Positions 8,409-17,131 of a DNA stretch of 42,968 bases are shown here, in pieces (position 1 is the stretch's first letter; each line of letters begins with the position of its first letter). The stretch is taken from positions 1 through 42,968 of the forward strand of contig JAUNTL010000016.1 in NCBI GenBank assembly GCA_030538705.1. The letters are read 5' to 3'. Source of the DNA: Paracoccus sp. (in: a-proteobacteria). GTDB lineage: Bacteria; Pseudomonadota; Alphaproteobacteria; Rhodobacterales; Rhodobacteraceae. The notes below the pieces were generated by a model, which was not told the origin of the DNA, made no database searches, and worked only from the letters and a program-made list of their open reading frames with translations. Made by a program: the position numbers and the translations under genes.

Positions 8409-9056
8409 TCAGCCCGCCCCGCCCCGCAACCGGTGCAGCAGGCGCAGGCTGCGCCGCGCCGCGGTCAGCGCCGCGCCGAGTGTCACCACCCACAGCGCCG
8501 CGCGGATCACCATGCCCGGATCGCCCCGGACCGACCATATGGCGGCGAAAACGGCCGCCCCGGTCATCAGCGCCATACGGTGCTGTTTCGCCATCGGTCC
8601 GGCGAAATCCACGCCCTGACCAAGGTTTGCGCCCAGTTCGCGGATATAGGCGGTCAGAAAGGCAAAGCTGACCGCGGCCCAGCCCAGTCCCGGCACGCCG
8701 GCACCAAGTGCTGCGCCGATCAGGATCAGGCCGTCCGATACCCGGTCGGGGGCCTCGTTCCAGAAACCGCCATCGGGGCTGGCGCGGCCGGCCTCAATGG
8801 CGACCATGCCGTCGAACAGGTTGCAAAGCAGCCGGATCTGTATGAACCCCGCCGCCGCCAGCAGCAAAACCGCGCGCCACGCGCCATCTGCCCCGCCCGC
8901 GCCCCAGAGCGCCGCGCCGCCAAGGCCCGCCGCCACCATTCCGGCAATCGAGATCTGGTTCGGCGTGATCTGCGTTGCGGCCAGCCGGCGCGCGATGCGA
9001 CCGGCCCAGGCGGTCTGGCGGCTGGCAAGGGGGCGGCGGCCCGGGGTCTCAGCCAT
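8409..9056 (-). CDS. CDP-alcohol phosphatidyltransferase family protein
   Basis: This 215-residue polytopic membrane enzyme carries a CDP-alcohol phosphotransferase-type active-site block, CNLFDGMVAIEAG, followed by DGGFWNEAPDRVSDG (about residues 78-108). Against the textbook motif D-G-x2-A-R-x8-G-x3-D-x3-D, the Arg is Ile and the first of the late Asp residues is Asn. The YnbA-like subfamily has similar wording, so the enzyme is probably active on its own substrate. It would transfer a phosphatidyl group from CDP-diacylglycerol to an unidentified alcohol. It is the last gene of a four-gene operon, starts 8 bp inside the preceding gene and has a strong AAGGAG ribosome-binding site. Confidence 0.87.
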   Translation of the reverse strand: MAETPGRRPLASRQTAWAGRIARRLAATQITPNQISIAGMVAAGLGGAALWGAGGADGAWRAVLLLAAAGFIQIRLLCNLFDGMVAIEAGRASPDGGFWNEAPDRVSDGLILIGAALGAGVPGLGWAAVSFAFLTAYIRELGANLGQGVDFAGPMAKQHRMALMTGAAVFAAIWSVRGDPGMVIRAALWVVTLGAALTAARRSLRLLHRLRGGAG

Positions 9057-9426
9057 GGCGGGATCTCCTTAATGCGAGGGCATAGCCAGTTGCATAGATC
9101 GCCGTCACCGACAGCGGCACGGCAATGGTCCGGGCGATTTCTGGCGTGCCGGCAAGGCGGTGCAGCACTGTCAGCAGAGCGGCCGAGATCGCCACGGCGG
9201 CCACGGGCGGCCCGATCACCGCCGCCGCGCCCGGCAGCCGCGCCGCCACCCATTCGATCATCCGCTTTAACCCCAGCGTGATGAGGGCCGAGATGCTCCC
9301 CTGCATCACCCCGGCGATCAGCGGGCGCGGCATCGGATGGGACCAGTTGGCCAGAACCGCCCAGCCCCCCATGGCCACAAAGGCCACCGCCATATGCAGC
9401 AGGGGGCTGCGCAGCGCCGTTCTCAT
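9049..9426 (-). CDS. Small four-helix membrane protein of the phospholipid cassette
   Basis: This 125-residue protein has about four hydrophobic segments (residues 10-26, 36-52, 68-85 and 99-117) and no recognised catalytic motif. Its start overlaps the stop of the CdsA-like gene by four bases and its end overlaps the phosphatidyltransferase start by eight, so it is a translationally coupled part of the cassette. Similar small membrane proteins occur in such lipid-synthesis clusters, but I do not recognise a named family. A role as scaffold or as a transporter of the lipid product is possible and not supported by sequence alone. Confidence 0.8.
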   Translation of the reverse strand: MRTALRSPLLHMAVAFVAMGGWAVLANWSHPMPRPLIAGVMQGSISALITLGLKRMIEWVAARLPGAAAVIGPPVAAVAISAALLTVLHRLAGTPEIARTIAVPLSVTAIYATGYALALRRSRHG

Positions 9427-10373
9427 ACCGACCAGTAATAGCGGGTCAGGTGAAAGAAGAACGGCGCGGCGAACAGCACCGAATCAAGCCGGTCGATAAA
9501 CCCGCCATGCCCGGCGATGGTATGGCCCCAGTCCTTGACGCCGCGGTCGCGCTTGATCGCGGACATGACCAGACCGCCCAGAAACCCCATCAGCGTCACC
9601 ACCAGCCCCATCAGCGCGGCATGGAACGGCGAAAACGGGGTCATCCACCACAGCCCGGCGCCGATGGCGGTCGCCGACAGACAGCCGCCAAGGAAACCCT
9701 CGACGGTTTTCGATGGTGACAGGCGCGGGGCGATCTTGTGGCGGCCGGCCAGCTTGCCCCAGACATATTGCAGCACGTCCGAGATCTGCACCACGATCAC
9801 CAGCCATGCGATCAGCAGGACGCCGCGCCCCTCATATCCGGGGATCGACAGGTTCAGCAGCGCCGGCACATGCGACATGCAATAGACGCAGATCATCAGC
9901 GCCCATTGCATTTCGGCGACGCGGACAAGAAAGTTCCGCGTTTCGCCCGCCAGCGCCGAGATGATCGGCAGCAGCAGGAACACGTAAACCGGGATGAAGA
10001 TCGAGAACATCCCATACCACCCGTCCCAGACCAGCCAGAACTGGAACGGCAGCACGATAAAGAACGCCGCCGCCAGCGTGTTGTGATCGGCGCGCGAGGC
10101 ATTGGTCAGGGTCATGAATTCGCGCAGCGCCGCGAATGAGCAGATGGCGAACAGTGCCATGACCACCGCACGCCCGCCCAGCAGCGAGATCGAGATCGCA
10201 ATCGCCATGACCCACCAGGCGCGGATGCGGTCGTTCAGGTTCTCGATAACCGCGTTTTCACCGTTGGGTGACAGCCGCCGCGCCAGCGCCCAGCCTATTG
10301 CCGAGGCGACCAGCAAAACGCCCCCGATCCCCATGATGGTGGCGATCAGATCGGCCTGTACTGCGGTGTTCAT
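9423..10373 (-). CDS. Phosphatidate cytidylyltransferase, CdsA-like
   Basis: This 316-residue membrane protein ends with a recognisable CDP-diglyceride synthetase signature: MSAIKRDRGVKDWGHTIAGHGG and then FIDRLDS (about residues 264-292), preceded by SPSKTVEGFLGG. It makes CDP-diacylglycerol from phosphatidic acid and CTP. Eight or so hydrophobic segments fill the rest of the chain, and an N-terminal helix precedes a short hydrophilic loop. The start overlaps the acyltransferase stop by four bases. Within this cassette it would feed the phosphatidyltransferase. It is probably a dedicated second copy rather than the essential housekeeping cdsA, which normally sits elsewhere beside uppS and dxr. 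Confidence 0.9.
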   Translation of the reverse strand: MNTAVQADLIATIMGIGGVLLVASAIGWALARRLSPNGENAVIENLNDRIRAWWVMAIAISISLLGGRAVVMALFAICSFAALREFMTLTNASRADHNTLAAAFFIVLPFQFWLVWDGWYGMFSIFIPVYVFLLLPIISALAGETRNFLVRVAEMQWALMICVYCMSHVPALLNLSIPGYEGRGVLLIAWLVIVVQISDVLQYVWGKLAGRHKIAPRLSPSKTVEGFLGGCLSATAIGAGLWWMTPFSPFHAALMGLVVTLMGFLGGLVMSAIKRDRGVKDWGHTIAGHGGFIDRLDSVLFAAPFFFHLTRYYWSV

Positions 10374-11074
10374 GCCTCACCCCCGTTCGGTTTCAGCGCC
10401 AGCAGGGCCGCGCGGGCGCGGGTCAGGAACTCTGCCTTGCCCTCGTCGGGGGCCAGCTGTATCGGCGCGCCGAATACGACCTGACACATCAGCGGCACCG
10501 GGATGATCGCGCCCTTTGGCAGCACACGGTTCAGGTTCTCGATCCAGACCGGAACCAGCTCGACCTCGGGACGCTCCATCGCCAGCCGCCAGATGCCCGA
10601 GCGGAACTCCAGCAGATCGGCGTCGCTCAGGTTGCGCGTACCCTCGGGAAAGATGATCAGGGAATCGCCCTGATCAAGCGCGCCGGCCATCAGTGCGATG
10701 GGATCATCGCCGGTCTGTGCCGCGGTGTCGGGCGTCTCATCGGGCCTGCGTCGCGCGATCAGCAGGGCGCGAAAGACCTCGGCGCCGATAAAGCGGCGCA
10801 GCGCGCCGCGCAGCCAGTAATCCGCGCCGGCAACGGGCCGGGTGCGCCGGCGCTGGCGCGGCGGCAGAACGGTCCAGATCAGGATGAAATCGCCGTGGCT
10901 GACATGATTGGCGAAATAGACGCGCAGGCCGGGCCGTTCCGGGTCCAGCCCCTGCCAGACCGGGCGCACGGCGGTCAGCAGCCGCGCGAATGAGGTGATC
11001 GACCATGATACGAACTGCGCCATGGCCGCCCGCAGGGGGCGGCTGCCGGTCGGGGTATCTTGGGGTTCAGTCAT
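10370..11074 (-). CDS. 1-acylglycerol-3-phosphate acyltransferase-like protein (PlsC family)
   Basis: This 234-residue protein of the PlsC/LPLAT family carries the catalytic NHVSHGD (H-x4-D) motif near residues 56-62 and the FPEGTR substrate motif near residues 140-145. It would acylate lysophosphatidic acid to phosphatidic acid, the substrate of the CdsA-like enzyme encoded next. One hydrophobic N-terminal segment suggests membrane attachment. It is the first gene of the four-gene operon, with an AGGA ribosome-binding site at 4-5 bp. The order acyltransferase, cytidylyltransferase, small protein, phosphatidyltransferase gives a self-contained route from lysophosphatidate to a new phospholipid class. 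Confidence 0.88.
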   Translation of the reverse strand: MTEPQDTPTGSRPLRAAMAQFVSWSITSFARLLTAVRPVWQGLDPERPGLRVYFANHVSHGDFILIWTVLPPRQRRRTRPVAGADYWLRGALRRFIGAEVFRALLIARRRPDETPDTAAQTGDDPIALMAGALDQGDSLIIFPEGTRNLSDADLLEFRSGIWRLAMERPEVELVPVWIENLNRVLPKGAIIPVPLMCQVVFGAPIQLAPDEGKAEFLTRARAALLALKPNGGEA

Positions 11075-11244
11075 TCATCCTGCCGGGTCATGGGGTTTGC
11101 TGTCTGCCAGATTGGACCAGCCGTGCGGCGACGGCAAGCCCGGCCCCTTGCCGGTGCTGCCGGCCGCAGCGGCCAGAAGGTTGCAGCAGGCGCCCCTGTC
11201 CGCGATTTCCGGCGGCAATCACCCCTCATGGCGGAGGATGATGT

Positions 11245-11709
11245 TCAGATCTCGGTCCAGCTCTGATCGACGATGGCCTCCATCCCGACATAGCTGGTCG
11301 TCGCGTGAAGGTGCGGCAGAGACGAGATCCGGTCAGCCATCAGCTGCCGGAAATGACCCATATCGCGCGAGCGCACCTTCAGCAGATAGTCAAAGCCGCC
11401 GGCGATCATGTAACATTCCTCGACCTCGGTGATCGCGCGCACGGCGGTATTGAACTGCTCAAGTGCCTTTTGCCGGGTGTCGTTCAGCCGGGCCTCGACA
11501 TAGGTGACATGGGTCAGCCCCAGCGACAGCGGCGACAGGATTGCGCGATAGCCGGTGATCAGCCCGATCTCCTCCATCTGGCGGATCCGCTGGGCCACGG
11601 GGGTTTTCGACAGCCCGACCTTGCGCGCCAGTTCGCTGACCGGGATGCGGGCATTGGCGACCAGTTCAGCCAGAATGCGGCGATTGATTGCGTCCAGGTC
11701 CTTTATCAT
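11245..11709 (-). CDS. putR: Lrp/AsnC-family regulator, PutR-like
   Basis: This 154-residue regulator has an N-terminal helix-turn-helix (about residues 20-45, VSELARKVGLSKTPVAQRIRQME) and a C-terminal RAM/AsnC ligand domain (VEARLNDTRQKALEQF to SYVGMEAIV). It is divergent from putA across 110 bp, the arrangement known for PutR in Agrobacterium, Rhodobacter and Caulobacter, where it activates putA in response to proline. An AGGAGA ribosome-binding site precedes the ATG. Its target is very likely the putA promoter in the shared intergenic region. The assignment rests on both family and position. Confidence 0.9.
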   Translation of the reverse strand: MIKDLDAINRRILAELVANARIPVSELARKVGLSKTPVAQRIRQMEEIGLITGYRAILSPLSLGLTHVTYVEARLNDTRQKALEQFNTAVRAITEVEECYMIAGGFDYLLKVRSRDMGHFRQLMADRISSLPHLHATTSYVGMEAIVDQSWTEI

Positions 11710-11819
11710 CGTCTGAAACTCTCCTGATAAAAGGTCTGTATAACTGCGAATTCGCCCAAGAACAGACGCATCGACTGGCCAGTATCGGCTAGATTGCCGT
11801 AATCAACAAGGGGATTTCC

Positions 11820-14800
11820 ATGACCGCGCCCGACCTCGATTCCTTTACGCTGGATGCCAAATTCCGCCCTGCGCCGGATCTTCTGTCCGAACTGATCGCG
11901 ACAGCGGGCCTGTCGGATGACGACCGTGCCCGCATCTCGGCCCGTGGCGCCGATCTGGTGGCCCGCATCCGCGCCGAGGCCAAGCCTTCGCTGATGGAGC
12001 ATTTTCTGGCGGAATACGGGCTGTCGACCCGCGAGGGCGTCGCGCTGATGTGTCTGGCCGAGGCGATGCTGCGCGTCCCCGACCGCACCACCATCGACGC
12101 GCTGATCGAGGACAAGATCGCGCCTTCGGACTGGGGCCGGCATCTGGGCGAGGCGTCGTCCTCGCTGGTCAATGCCTCGACCTGGGCGCTGATGCTGACG
12201 GGCAAGGTTCTGGATGACGACCAGCCCGGTCTGGTCGGAACGCTGCGCGGTGCCATCCGCCGTCTGGGCGAGCCGGTGATCCGCAGTGCGGTGGGCCGCG
12301 CCATGCGCGAGATGGGGCGGCAGTTCGTGCTGGGTCAGACCATCGGTGCCGCGCTGGATCGCGCGCGCAAGCTGGAATCGCAGGGCTATTCCTATAGCTA
12401 TGACATGCTGGGCGAGGCCGCGATGACGCAGGCCGATGCCGACCGCTATGCCCGCGAATACGCCGCCGCGATCCGCGCCATCGCCGGGGCCTGTGACAAG
12501 GGTTCCGTGCGCGACAATCCCGGCATCTCGATCAAGCTGTCCGCGCTGCATCCGCGATACGAGGTCGCGCAACAGGACCGTGTCATGGCCGAACTGGTTC
12601 CGGTGGTGCTGGATCTGGCGCGTCAGGCGAGGGCGGCGGGCATGGGCATGAACATCGACGCCGAGGAGCAGGACCGGCTCGTCTTGTCGCTGCGCGTGAT
12701 CGAGGCGGTGCTGTCCGATCCCTCGCTGGCCGGCTGGGACGGGTTCGGTGTGGTGGTGCAGGCCTATGGCAAGCGCGCCGGCATGGCGATCGACTGGCTT
12801 TATGGTCTTGCCAGCCGGCTGGACCGCAAGATCATGGTGCGGCTGGTCAAGGGCGCCTATTGGGATACGGAAATCAAGCGCGCCCAGGTCGAGGGGCTGC
12901 CCGGATTTACCCTGTTCACCCGCAAGGCCGAAACCGATGTCAGCTATATCGCCAATGCCCGCCGGCTGATCGGTTATGCGGATCGCATCTATCCGCAATT
13001 TGCCACCCATAACGCCCATACCGTCGCCGCGATCATCGACATGGCGGGCGCTGTGGATTTCGAATTTCAGCGTCTGCACGGCATGGGCGAGCGGCTGCAT
13101 GATATCGTCATCCGTGACGAAAGCCGGTCGGGCAAGCGGCGCTGCCGTATCTATGCCCCGGTTGGCGCGCATCGCGACCTGCTGGCCTATCTGGTCCGCC
13201 GCCTGCTGGAGAACGGTGCCAACAGCAGCTTTGTTCACCAGATCGTTGACGAATCGGTGTCCCCGTCCGAGGTGGCGCGCGATCCCTTTGCCGCGCTGGA
13301 GGCCGACCACGCGCCTGCGGCCCTCGCCGTCCCGGCGGCGATCTTTGGCCGCGGCCGGGTCAACTCGGCGGGCTTTGATCTCAGCGATCAGGCCACGCTT
13401 GCGCGGATTGCGGCTGCCGCGCCAGCGCGCCTGACGGATGCCGGCCCGATCACCGTCAGCGCCGCCAGCGGCAAGGCGCGCCCGGTGATCAGCCCGGCCA
13501 CCGGCGCGGAACTGGCGCAGGTCACGGATGCTGATGCCGCCTGCACGGCCCGCGCAATTGCCGATGCGCGTGTCTGGGATGCCCCTGCGTCTGAACGCGC
13601 CGCCGTTTTGCGCCGTGCCGCCGATCTGTATGAAGAGAATTACGGCGAGATCTTTGCAACCCTGACGGCCGAGGCCGGCAAGACCCTGCCCGATGCCGTC
13701 GGCGAGCTGCGCGAGGCGGTCGATTTCCTGCGCTATTACGCAGCCGAGGGCGAGGCCCGCGAGGGCGCCGCGCCGCGTGGCATCATCACCGCGATCAGCC
13801 CGTGGAATTTTCCGCTGGCGATCTTCAGCGGTCAGATCGCGGCGGCGCTGATGGCCGGCAATGGCGTGCTGGCCAAACCCGCCGAACAGACGCCCCTGAT
13901 CGCCGCGGTTGCGGTGCGGCTGCTGCACCGCGCGGGCGTGCCGGTCCATGCGGCTCAACTGTTGCCGGGCGATGGCGGGACGGTCGGTGCGGCGCTGACG
14001 GCGGATGCGCGGATCTCGGGCGTCGTCTTTACCGGCTCGACCGAAACCGCGCAGCTGATCGCGCGCAGCATGGCCGCACATCTGGACCCCGGCGCGCCGC
14101 TGATTGCGGAGACCGGGGGGCTGAATGCGATGGTGGTCGACTCCACCGCCCTGCCGGAACAGGCGGTCCGCGATATCGTCGCTTCGGCCTTTCGTTCGGC
14201 GGGACAGCGCTGTTCGGCCCTGCGTTGCCTTTATGTGCAAGAGGACATCGCCGCGCCGCTGACCGAGATGCTGAAAGGCGCCATGGACCAGCTGCGCATC
14301 GGTGATCCGGCCGATCTGACGACCGATGTCGGCCCGGTGATCGACGCGGATGCGCTGGCGGATATCGCGGGATATGTTGATGCGCAGGGCGGTGCGATCC
14401 TGCACCGTATGGATGTGCCGGCAGATGGCCATTTCGCGGCGCCCGCACTGATCCGCGTGGATGGTATCGACGATCTCCCGCGCGAGATATTCGGCCCGGT
14501 CCTGCATGTCGCAAGCTTCCGTGCCGATGATCTGCCCGAGGTGATCGCGGCGATCAATGGCCGTGGTTTCGGGCTGACATTCGGGCTGCATACCCGCATC
14601 GATTCCCGCGTCCAGCAGATCGCCGATGCGGTCCACGCCGGCAATATCTATGTCAACCGCAACCAGATCGGTGCGGTGGTCGGCAGCCAGCCTTTCGGCG
14701 GCGAAGGGCTGTCAGGCACCGGACCCAAGGCGGGCGGACCGAACTATCTGCCGCGGTTCTATGCGCCCGAGCCGGCAGCGGCCGGCATGGCCGCAGACGC

Positions 14801-15224
14801 CGGCGGCGGGGACAATACCGCGCCGGCGCCGGACAGGAATATCTCGGAAACCCTGATGCCCGGTCCCACGGGTGAGCTGAACCGCCTGTTCACGCGCCCG
14901 CGCGGCCCGGTCCTGTGCCTTGGCCCCGGGGCGCAGGCGGCTGCCGCGCAGGTCGCGGCGGTGACACGGCTGGGCGGCATCGGCGTGACCGGTGCGGATG
15001 ATCTGACGCCCGGGGCCTTGGCCGGCCTGTCCGATCTGGCAGCGGTGATCTGGTGGGGCGATGCCGGGCGCGGGCGCGCATATGCGCAGGCGCTGGCGGG
15101 GCGCGCGGGCGCGATTGTCCCGCTTGTCACCGCGATGCCCGATGCGGCCCATGTCGCGCATGAGCGTCATCTTTGCGTCGACACCACCGCCGCCGGCGGC
15201 AACGCGGCGCTGCTGGCCGGCTGA
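11820..15224 (+). CDS. putA: Bifunctional proline dehydrogenase / L-glutamate-gamma-semialdehyde dehydrogenase
   Basis: This 1134-residue PutA oxidises L-proline to pyrroline-5-carboxylate (FAD, electrons to quinone) and then to glutamate (NAD). The N-terminal alpha domain is followed by the proline dehydrogenase barrel (about 180-480) with ISIKLSALHPRYE, MNIDAEEQDRL, VRLVKGAYWDTEIK and QFATHNAHT. The aldehyde dehydrogenase domain (about 560-980) has SPWNFPLAIF, the Glu of AETGG (about 763) and the Cys of GQRCSALR (about 797). A C-terminal tail of about 150 residues follows an Ala/Pro-rich linker. No ribbon-helix-helix domain is evident at the N-terminus, so repression by PutA itself is not expected, in keeping with PutR control. 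An AAGGGG ribosome-binding site precedes the ATG. It also serves as the sink for proline made from 3-hydroxyprolines. Confidence 0.96.
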   Translation: MTAPDLDSFTLDAKFRPAPDLLSELIATAGLSDDDRARISARGADLVARIRAEAKPSLMEHFLAEYGLSTREGVALMCLAEAMLRVPDRTTIDALIEDKIAPSDWGRHLGEASSSLVNASTWALMLTGKVLDDDQPGLVGTLRGAIRRLGEPVIRSAVGRAMREMGRQFVLGQTIGAALDRARKLESQGYSYSYDMLGEAAMTQADADRYAREYAAAIRAIAGACDKGSVRDNPGISIKLSALHPRYEVAQQDRVMAELVPVVLDLARQARAAGMGMNIDAEEQDRLVLSLRVIEAVLSDPSLAGWDGFGVVVQAYGKRAGMAIDWLYGLASRLDRKIMVRLVKGAYWDTEIKRAQVEGLPGFTLFTRKAETDVSYIANARRLIGYADRIYPQFATHNAHTVAAIIDMAGAVDFEFQRLHGMGERLHDIVIRDESRSGKRRCRIYAPVGAHRDLLAYLVRRLLENGANSSFVHQIVDESVSPSEVARDPFAALEADHAPAALAVPAAIFGRGRVNSAGFDLSDQATLARIAAAAPARLTDAGPITVSAASGKARPVISPATGAELAQVTDADAACTARAIADARVWDAPASERAAVLRRAADLYEENYGEIFATLTAEAGKTLPDAVGELREAVDFLRYYAAEGEAREGAAPRGIITAISPWNFPLAIFSGQIAAALMAGNGVLAKPAEQTPLIAAVAVRLLHRAGVPVHAAQLLPGDGGTVGAALTADARISGVVFTGSTETAQLIARSMAAHLDPGAPLIAETGGLNAMVVDSTALPEQAVRDIVASAFRSAGQRCSALRCLYVQEDIAAPLTEMLKGAMDQLRIGDPADLTTDVGPVIDADALADIAGYVDAQGGAILHRMDVPADGHFAAPALIRVDGIDDLPREIFGPVLHVASFRADDLPEVIAAINGRGFGLTFGLHTRIDSRVQQIADAVHAGNIYVNRNQIGAVVGSQPFGGEGLSGTGPKAGGPNYLPRFYAPEPAAAGMAADAGGGDNTAPAPDRNISETLMPGPTGELNRLFTRPRGPVLCLGPGAQAAAAQVAAVTRLGGIGVTGADDLTPGALAGLSDLAAVIWWGDAGRGRAYAQALAGRAGAIVPLVTAMPDAAHVAHERHLCVDTTAAGGNAALLAG

Positions 15225-15228
15225 GGAA

Positions 15229-15309
15229 GGGGCGCGCGGCGGGCGCGATGACCGCCCGCGCCGCGCCCCGTCCCCCGCGCCGCCCGTCCCGCCGGCCATG
15301 GCCGGCGGG
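15229..15309. terminator. Two strong hairpins between convergent putA and gntR
   Basis: The first hairpin pairs 15229-15244 with 15254-15269 (16-nt GC arms, three mismatches, 9-nt loop). The second is a perfect 22-bp self-complementary sequence at 15288-15309 centred on GGCCATGGCC. They lie just after putA and downstream of the convergent hydroxyproline operon end (15383). Neither has a T run, so they are probably Rho-assisted or 3'-end-protecting structures. Confidence 0.55.
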
Positions 15310-15382
15310 ATGGCCCATGCGACCTTGCGGCGCGGGCGCTGACGGTTGCGCGGCCCTTGCGGATCAGCAGGGCTTTGTGCCG

Positions 15383-16093
15383 CTAGAGCGGGATATGCTG
15401 GCGGCGGTCATGGGCGATCAGGCTTTGGATCTGGGTCACGATCTGGTCGGCATGGCGCCCGGCAAGGGCATCCGCACGCGCCACATCGCCATCCGCTACG
15501 GCTGCGATGATCGCCTCATGTTCTTCGACGACGGCGGCGGGCAACTGATCGTGAAATGACGAGTAATACACCCTCAGCAGCCGCCGCCCCTCGTCCAGAA
15601 GCCGGTTGAAAGTCCCGGTATAATAGGGATTTGCGCCCGCCTCGGCGATGGCGGCGTGAAAATCGCGGTTGGTCGCGATCATCGCCAGCGCATCCTGTGC
15701 CGCGACGGCGCGGGTAAAGGCCGCCTGATGGGCACGGATACGGGCAAGGTCGGCCCCGGTGCGGTTCTGTGCCGCAAGCCGCGTCGTCACCCGATACATC
15801 AGCGTCAGCGCGTCAAAGAAGTGATGCAGGTTCAGAAAGTCGATATTGGCAACGATGGTCGAGCGGTTGGGCAGCGTTGTTACCAGCCCCTCGCCGGCCA
15901 GCCTGACAAGTGCCTCGCGGATCGGGGTGCGCGACATGGCCAGCTGCGCGGCAAGGCTGACCTCGTCAATCGGGCTGCCGGGGGGGCGGGCCATGGTGAC
16001 GATATCGTCGCGCAGGATCTCATAGACCATCTGCACGCCCTGTCCGCGCCGGCGCAGGCCCGTCGCTGGCCGGTGGGGGCCTTCGATCCCCAT
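15383..16093 (-). CDS. GntR-family regulator with FCD domain
   Basis: This 236-residue FadR-type regulator has an N-terminal winged helix (VYEILRDDIVTMARPPGSPIDEVSLAAQLAMSRTPIREALVRLAGEGLV) and an FCD ligand domain. The FCD domain has metal-type residues Asp and His in RDFHAAI, then His in EEHEAI and GRHADQIV. The start is set at the ATG two bases past the preceding stop; a longer open frame upstream lies inside that gene. It is the last gene of the hydroxyproline operon and so is likely its local regulator. The palindromic ATACA/TGTAT sites at 24757-24839 are of a type often bound by this family. Effector candidates are hydroxyproline or pyrroline-2-carboxylate; this is inferred. Confidence 0.88.
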   Translation of the reverse strand: MGIEGPHRPATGLRRRGQGVQMVYEILRDDIVTMARPPGSPIDEVSLAAQLAMSRTPIREALVRLAGEGLVTTLPNRSTIVANIDFLNLHHFFDALTLMYRVTTRLAAQNRTGADLARIRAHQAAFTRAVAAQDALAMIATNRDFHAAIAEAGANPYYTGTFNRLLDEGRRLLRVYYSSFHDQLPAAVVEEHEAIIAAVADGDVARADALAGRHADQIVTQIQSLIAHDRRQHIPL

Positions 16094-16094
16094 T

Positions 16095-17123
16095 TCAGCC
16101 CGCGCCCCAGGTGTCCGACAACCGATAGCCGCGCGGCCATGGATCGTCGGGGTCCAGCATGTGCTGGTGAATCCCCGTGATCCAGCCACGGCCCGAGATT
16201 TCGGGCAGGATCGCCGCCGTGCCGGCCAGATCGCTCGTGCCAAGGATGCGGCCCGAAAAGGTCGATCCGATCAGCGACCGCGTTGTCAGCACCTCGCCCA
16301 CGGCCATCTCGCCGCGCGCATGCAGCACGGCCATACGCGCCGACAGCGCGGTCCCGGTGGGCGAGCGGTCAACCTTGCCCGGCTGAATGGCGACGGCGGC
16401 CCCGGCATGCAACCCGCCGGCGTCGCGGCTCACCGGTCCGGCGAACAGGCAGAAAGAGAAATGCCGCCAGTCGGGCAGGGTCGGGTGATGAAAGCTCAGC
16501 GCGGCATTGGCCGCATCGGTGATGCGCTTGCCCATCCGGGCGATGTCGCGGGCCTCGCTCTCGATCAGCGAAAAGCCCAGCCGGGCCGCGTCAACGATAA
16601 CGAAACTGTCCCCGCCAAAGGCGATATCCACCGTCAATCTGCCCAGACCCGCGACCTCGAGCGGCTGATCCAGCGGGCCGGCAAAGCTGGGCAGGTTCTG
16701 CACGAAAATGCGCTGCGCCTTGCCATTGGCGCATTCGGCGCGCACGCGGACCAGACCTCCGGGTGCCTCCAGCACCATATGGGTTTCCGGCTCGTGCATC
16801 GGGATCAGCCCGCCATCCAGAAGCACGGTCGAGACACAGATCGAATTCGACCCCGACATCGGGGGCGTATCCTCGGGTTCCATGATGATAAAGGCGGCAT
16901 CGGCCTGCGGATCCTTGGGCGGCACCAGCAGATTGACATGGCGGAAAACGCCGCCGCGCGGTTCGTTGAGAACGAAATCGCGCAAGGCCCCGTCGCGGGC
17001 GATCCAGCGGCTTTGTTCCCATATCGTTTCGCCGGGTGGCGGGGTGACGCCGCCGACGATGACATCGCCGACCTCGCCCTCGGCATGTGCGGAAATGACG
17101 TGGATGGTGCGGCTGGAACGCAT
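16095..17123 (-). CDS. Proline racemase-superfamily protein, probable trans-3-hydroxy-L-proline dehydratase
   Basis: This 342-residue protein of the proline racemase superfamily has Ser90 (MSGSNS) in place of the first catalytic Cys and Thr256 (DRSPTGT) in place of the second. Racemases and 4-hydroxyproline epimerases have Cys or Ser first and Cys second. The known trans-3-hydroxyproline dehydratases have Thr second, so a dehydratase giving delta1-pyrroline-2-carboxylate is the best call. The usual G-H after the first residue is G-S here, so the subgroup is not the standard one. It lies 8 bp after the aconitase X gene, with AGAGG before its ATG, and one base before the gntR start. The reductase needed for its product is encoded divergently at 24866. 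Confidence 0.82.
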   Translation of the reverse strand: MRSSRTIHVISAHAEGEVGDVIVGGVTPPPGETIWEQSRWIARDGALRDFVLNEPRGGVFRHVNLLVPPKDPQADAAFIIMEPEDTPPMSGSNSICVSTVLLDGGLIPMHEPETHMVLEAPGGLVRVRAECANGKAQRIFVQNLPSFAGPLDQPLEVAGLGRLTVDIAFGGDSFVIVDAARLGFSLIESEARDIARMGKRITDAANAALSFHHPTLPDWRHFSFCLFAGPVSRDAGGLHAGAAVAIQPGKVDRSPTGTALSARMAVLHARGEMAVGEVLTTRSLIGSTFSGRILGTSDLAGTAAILPEISGRGWITGIHQHMLDPDDPWPRGYRLSDTWGAG

Positions 17124-17131
17124 GGATGCCT

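Noticed and set aside
11706-14636. 976-residue open frame on the minus strand opposite putA
   Set aside because: It lies fully antisense to putA. Such long shadows are common in GC-rich coding DNA, and its translation resembles no family.
15225-15382. Mobile-element end or attachment site at the perfect 22-bp palindrome
   Set aside because: It sits between two convergent operons, as terminator-type hairpins do, and no transposase, integrase or target duplication is nearby.
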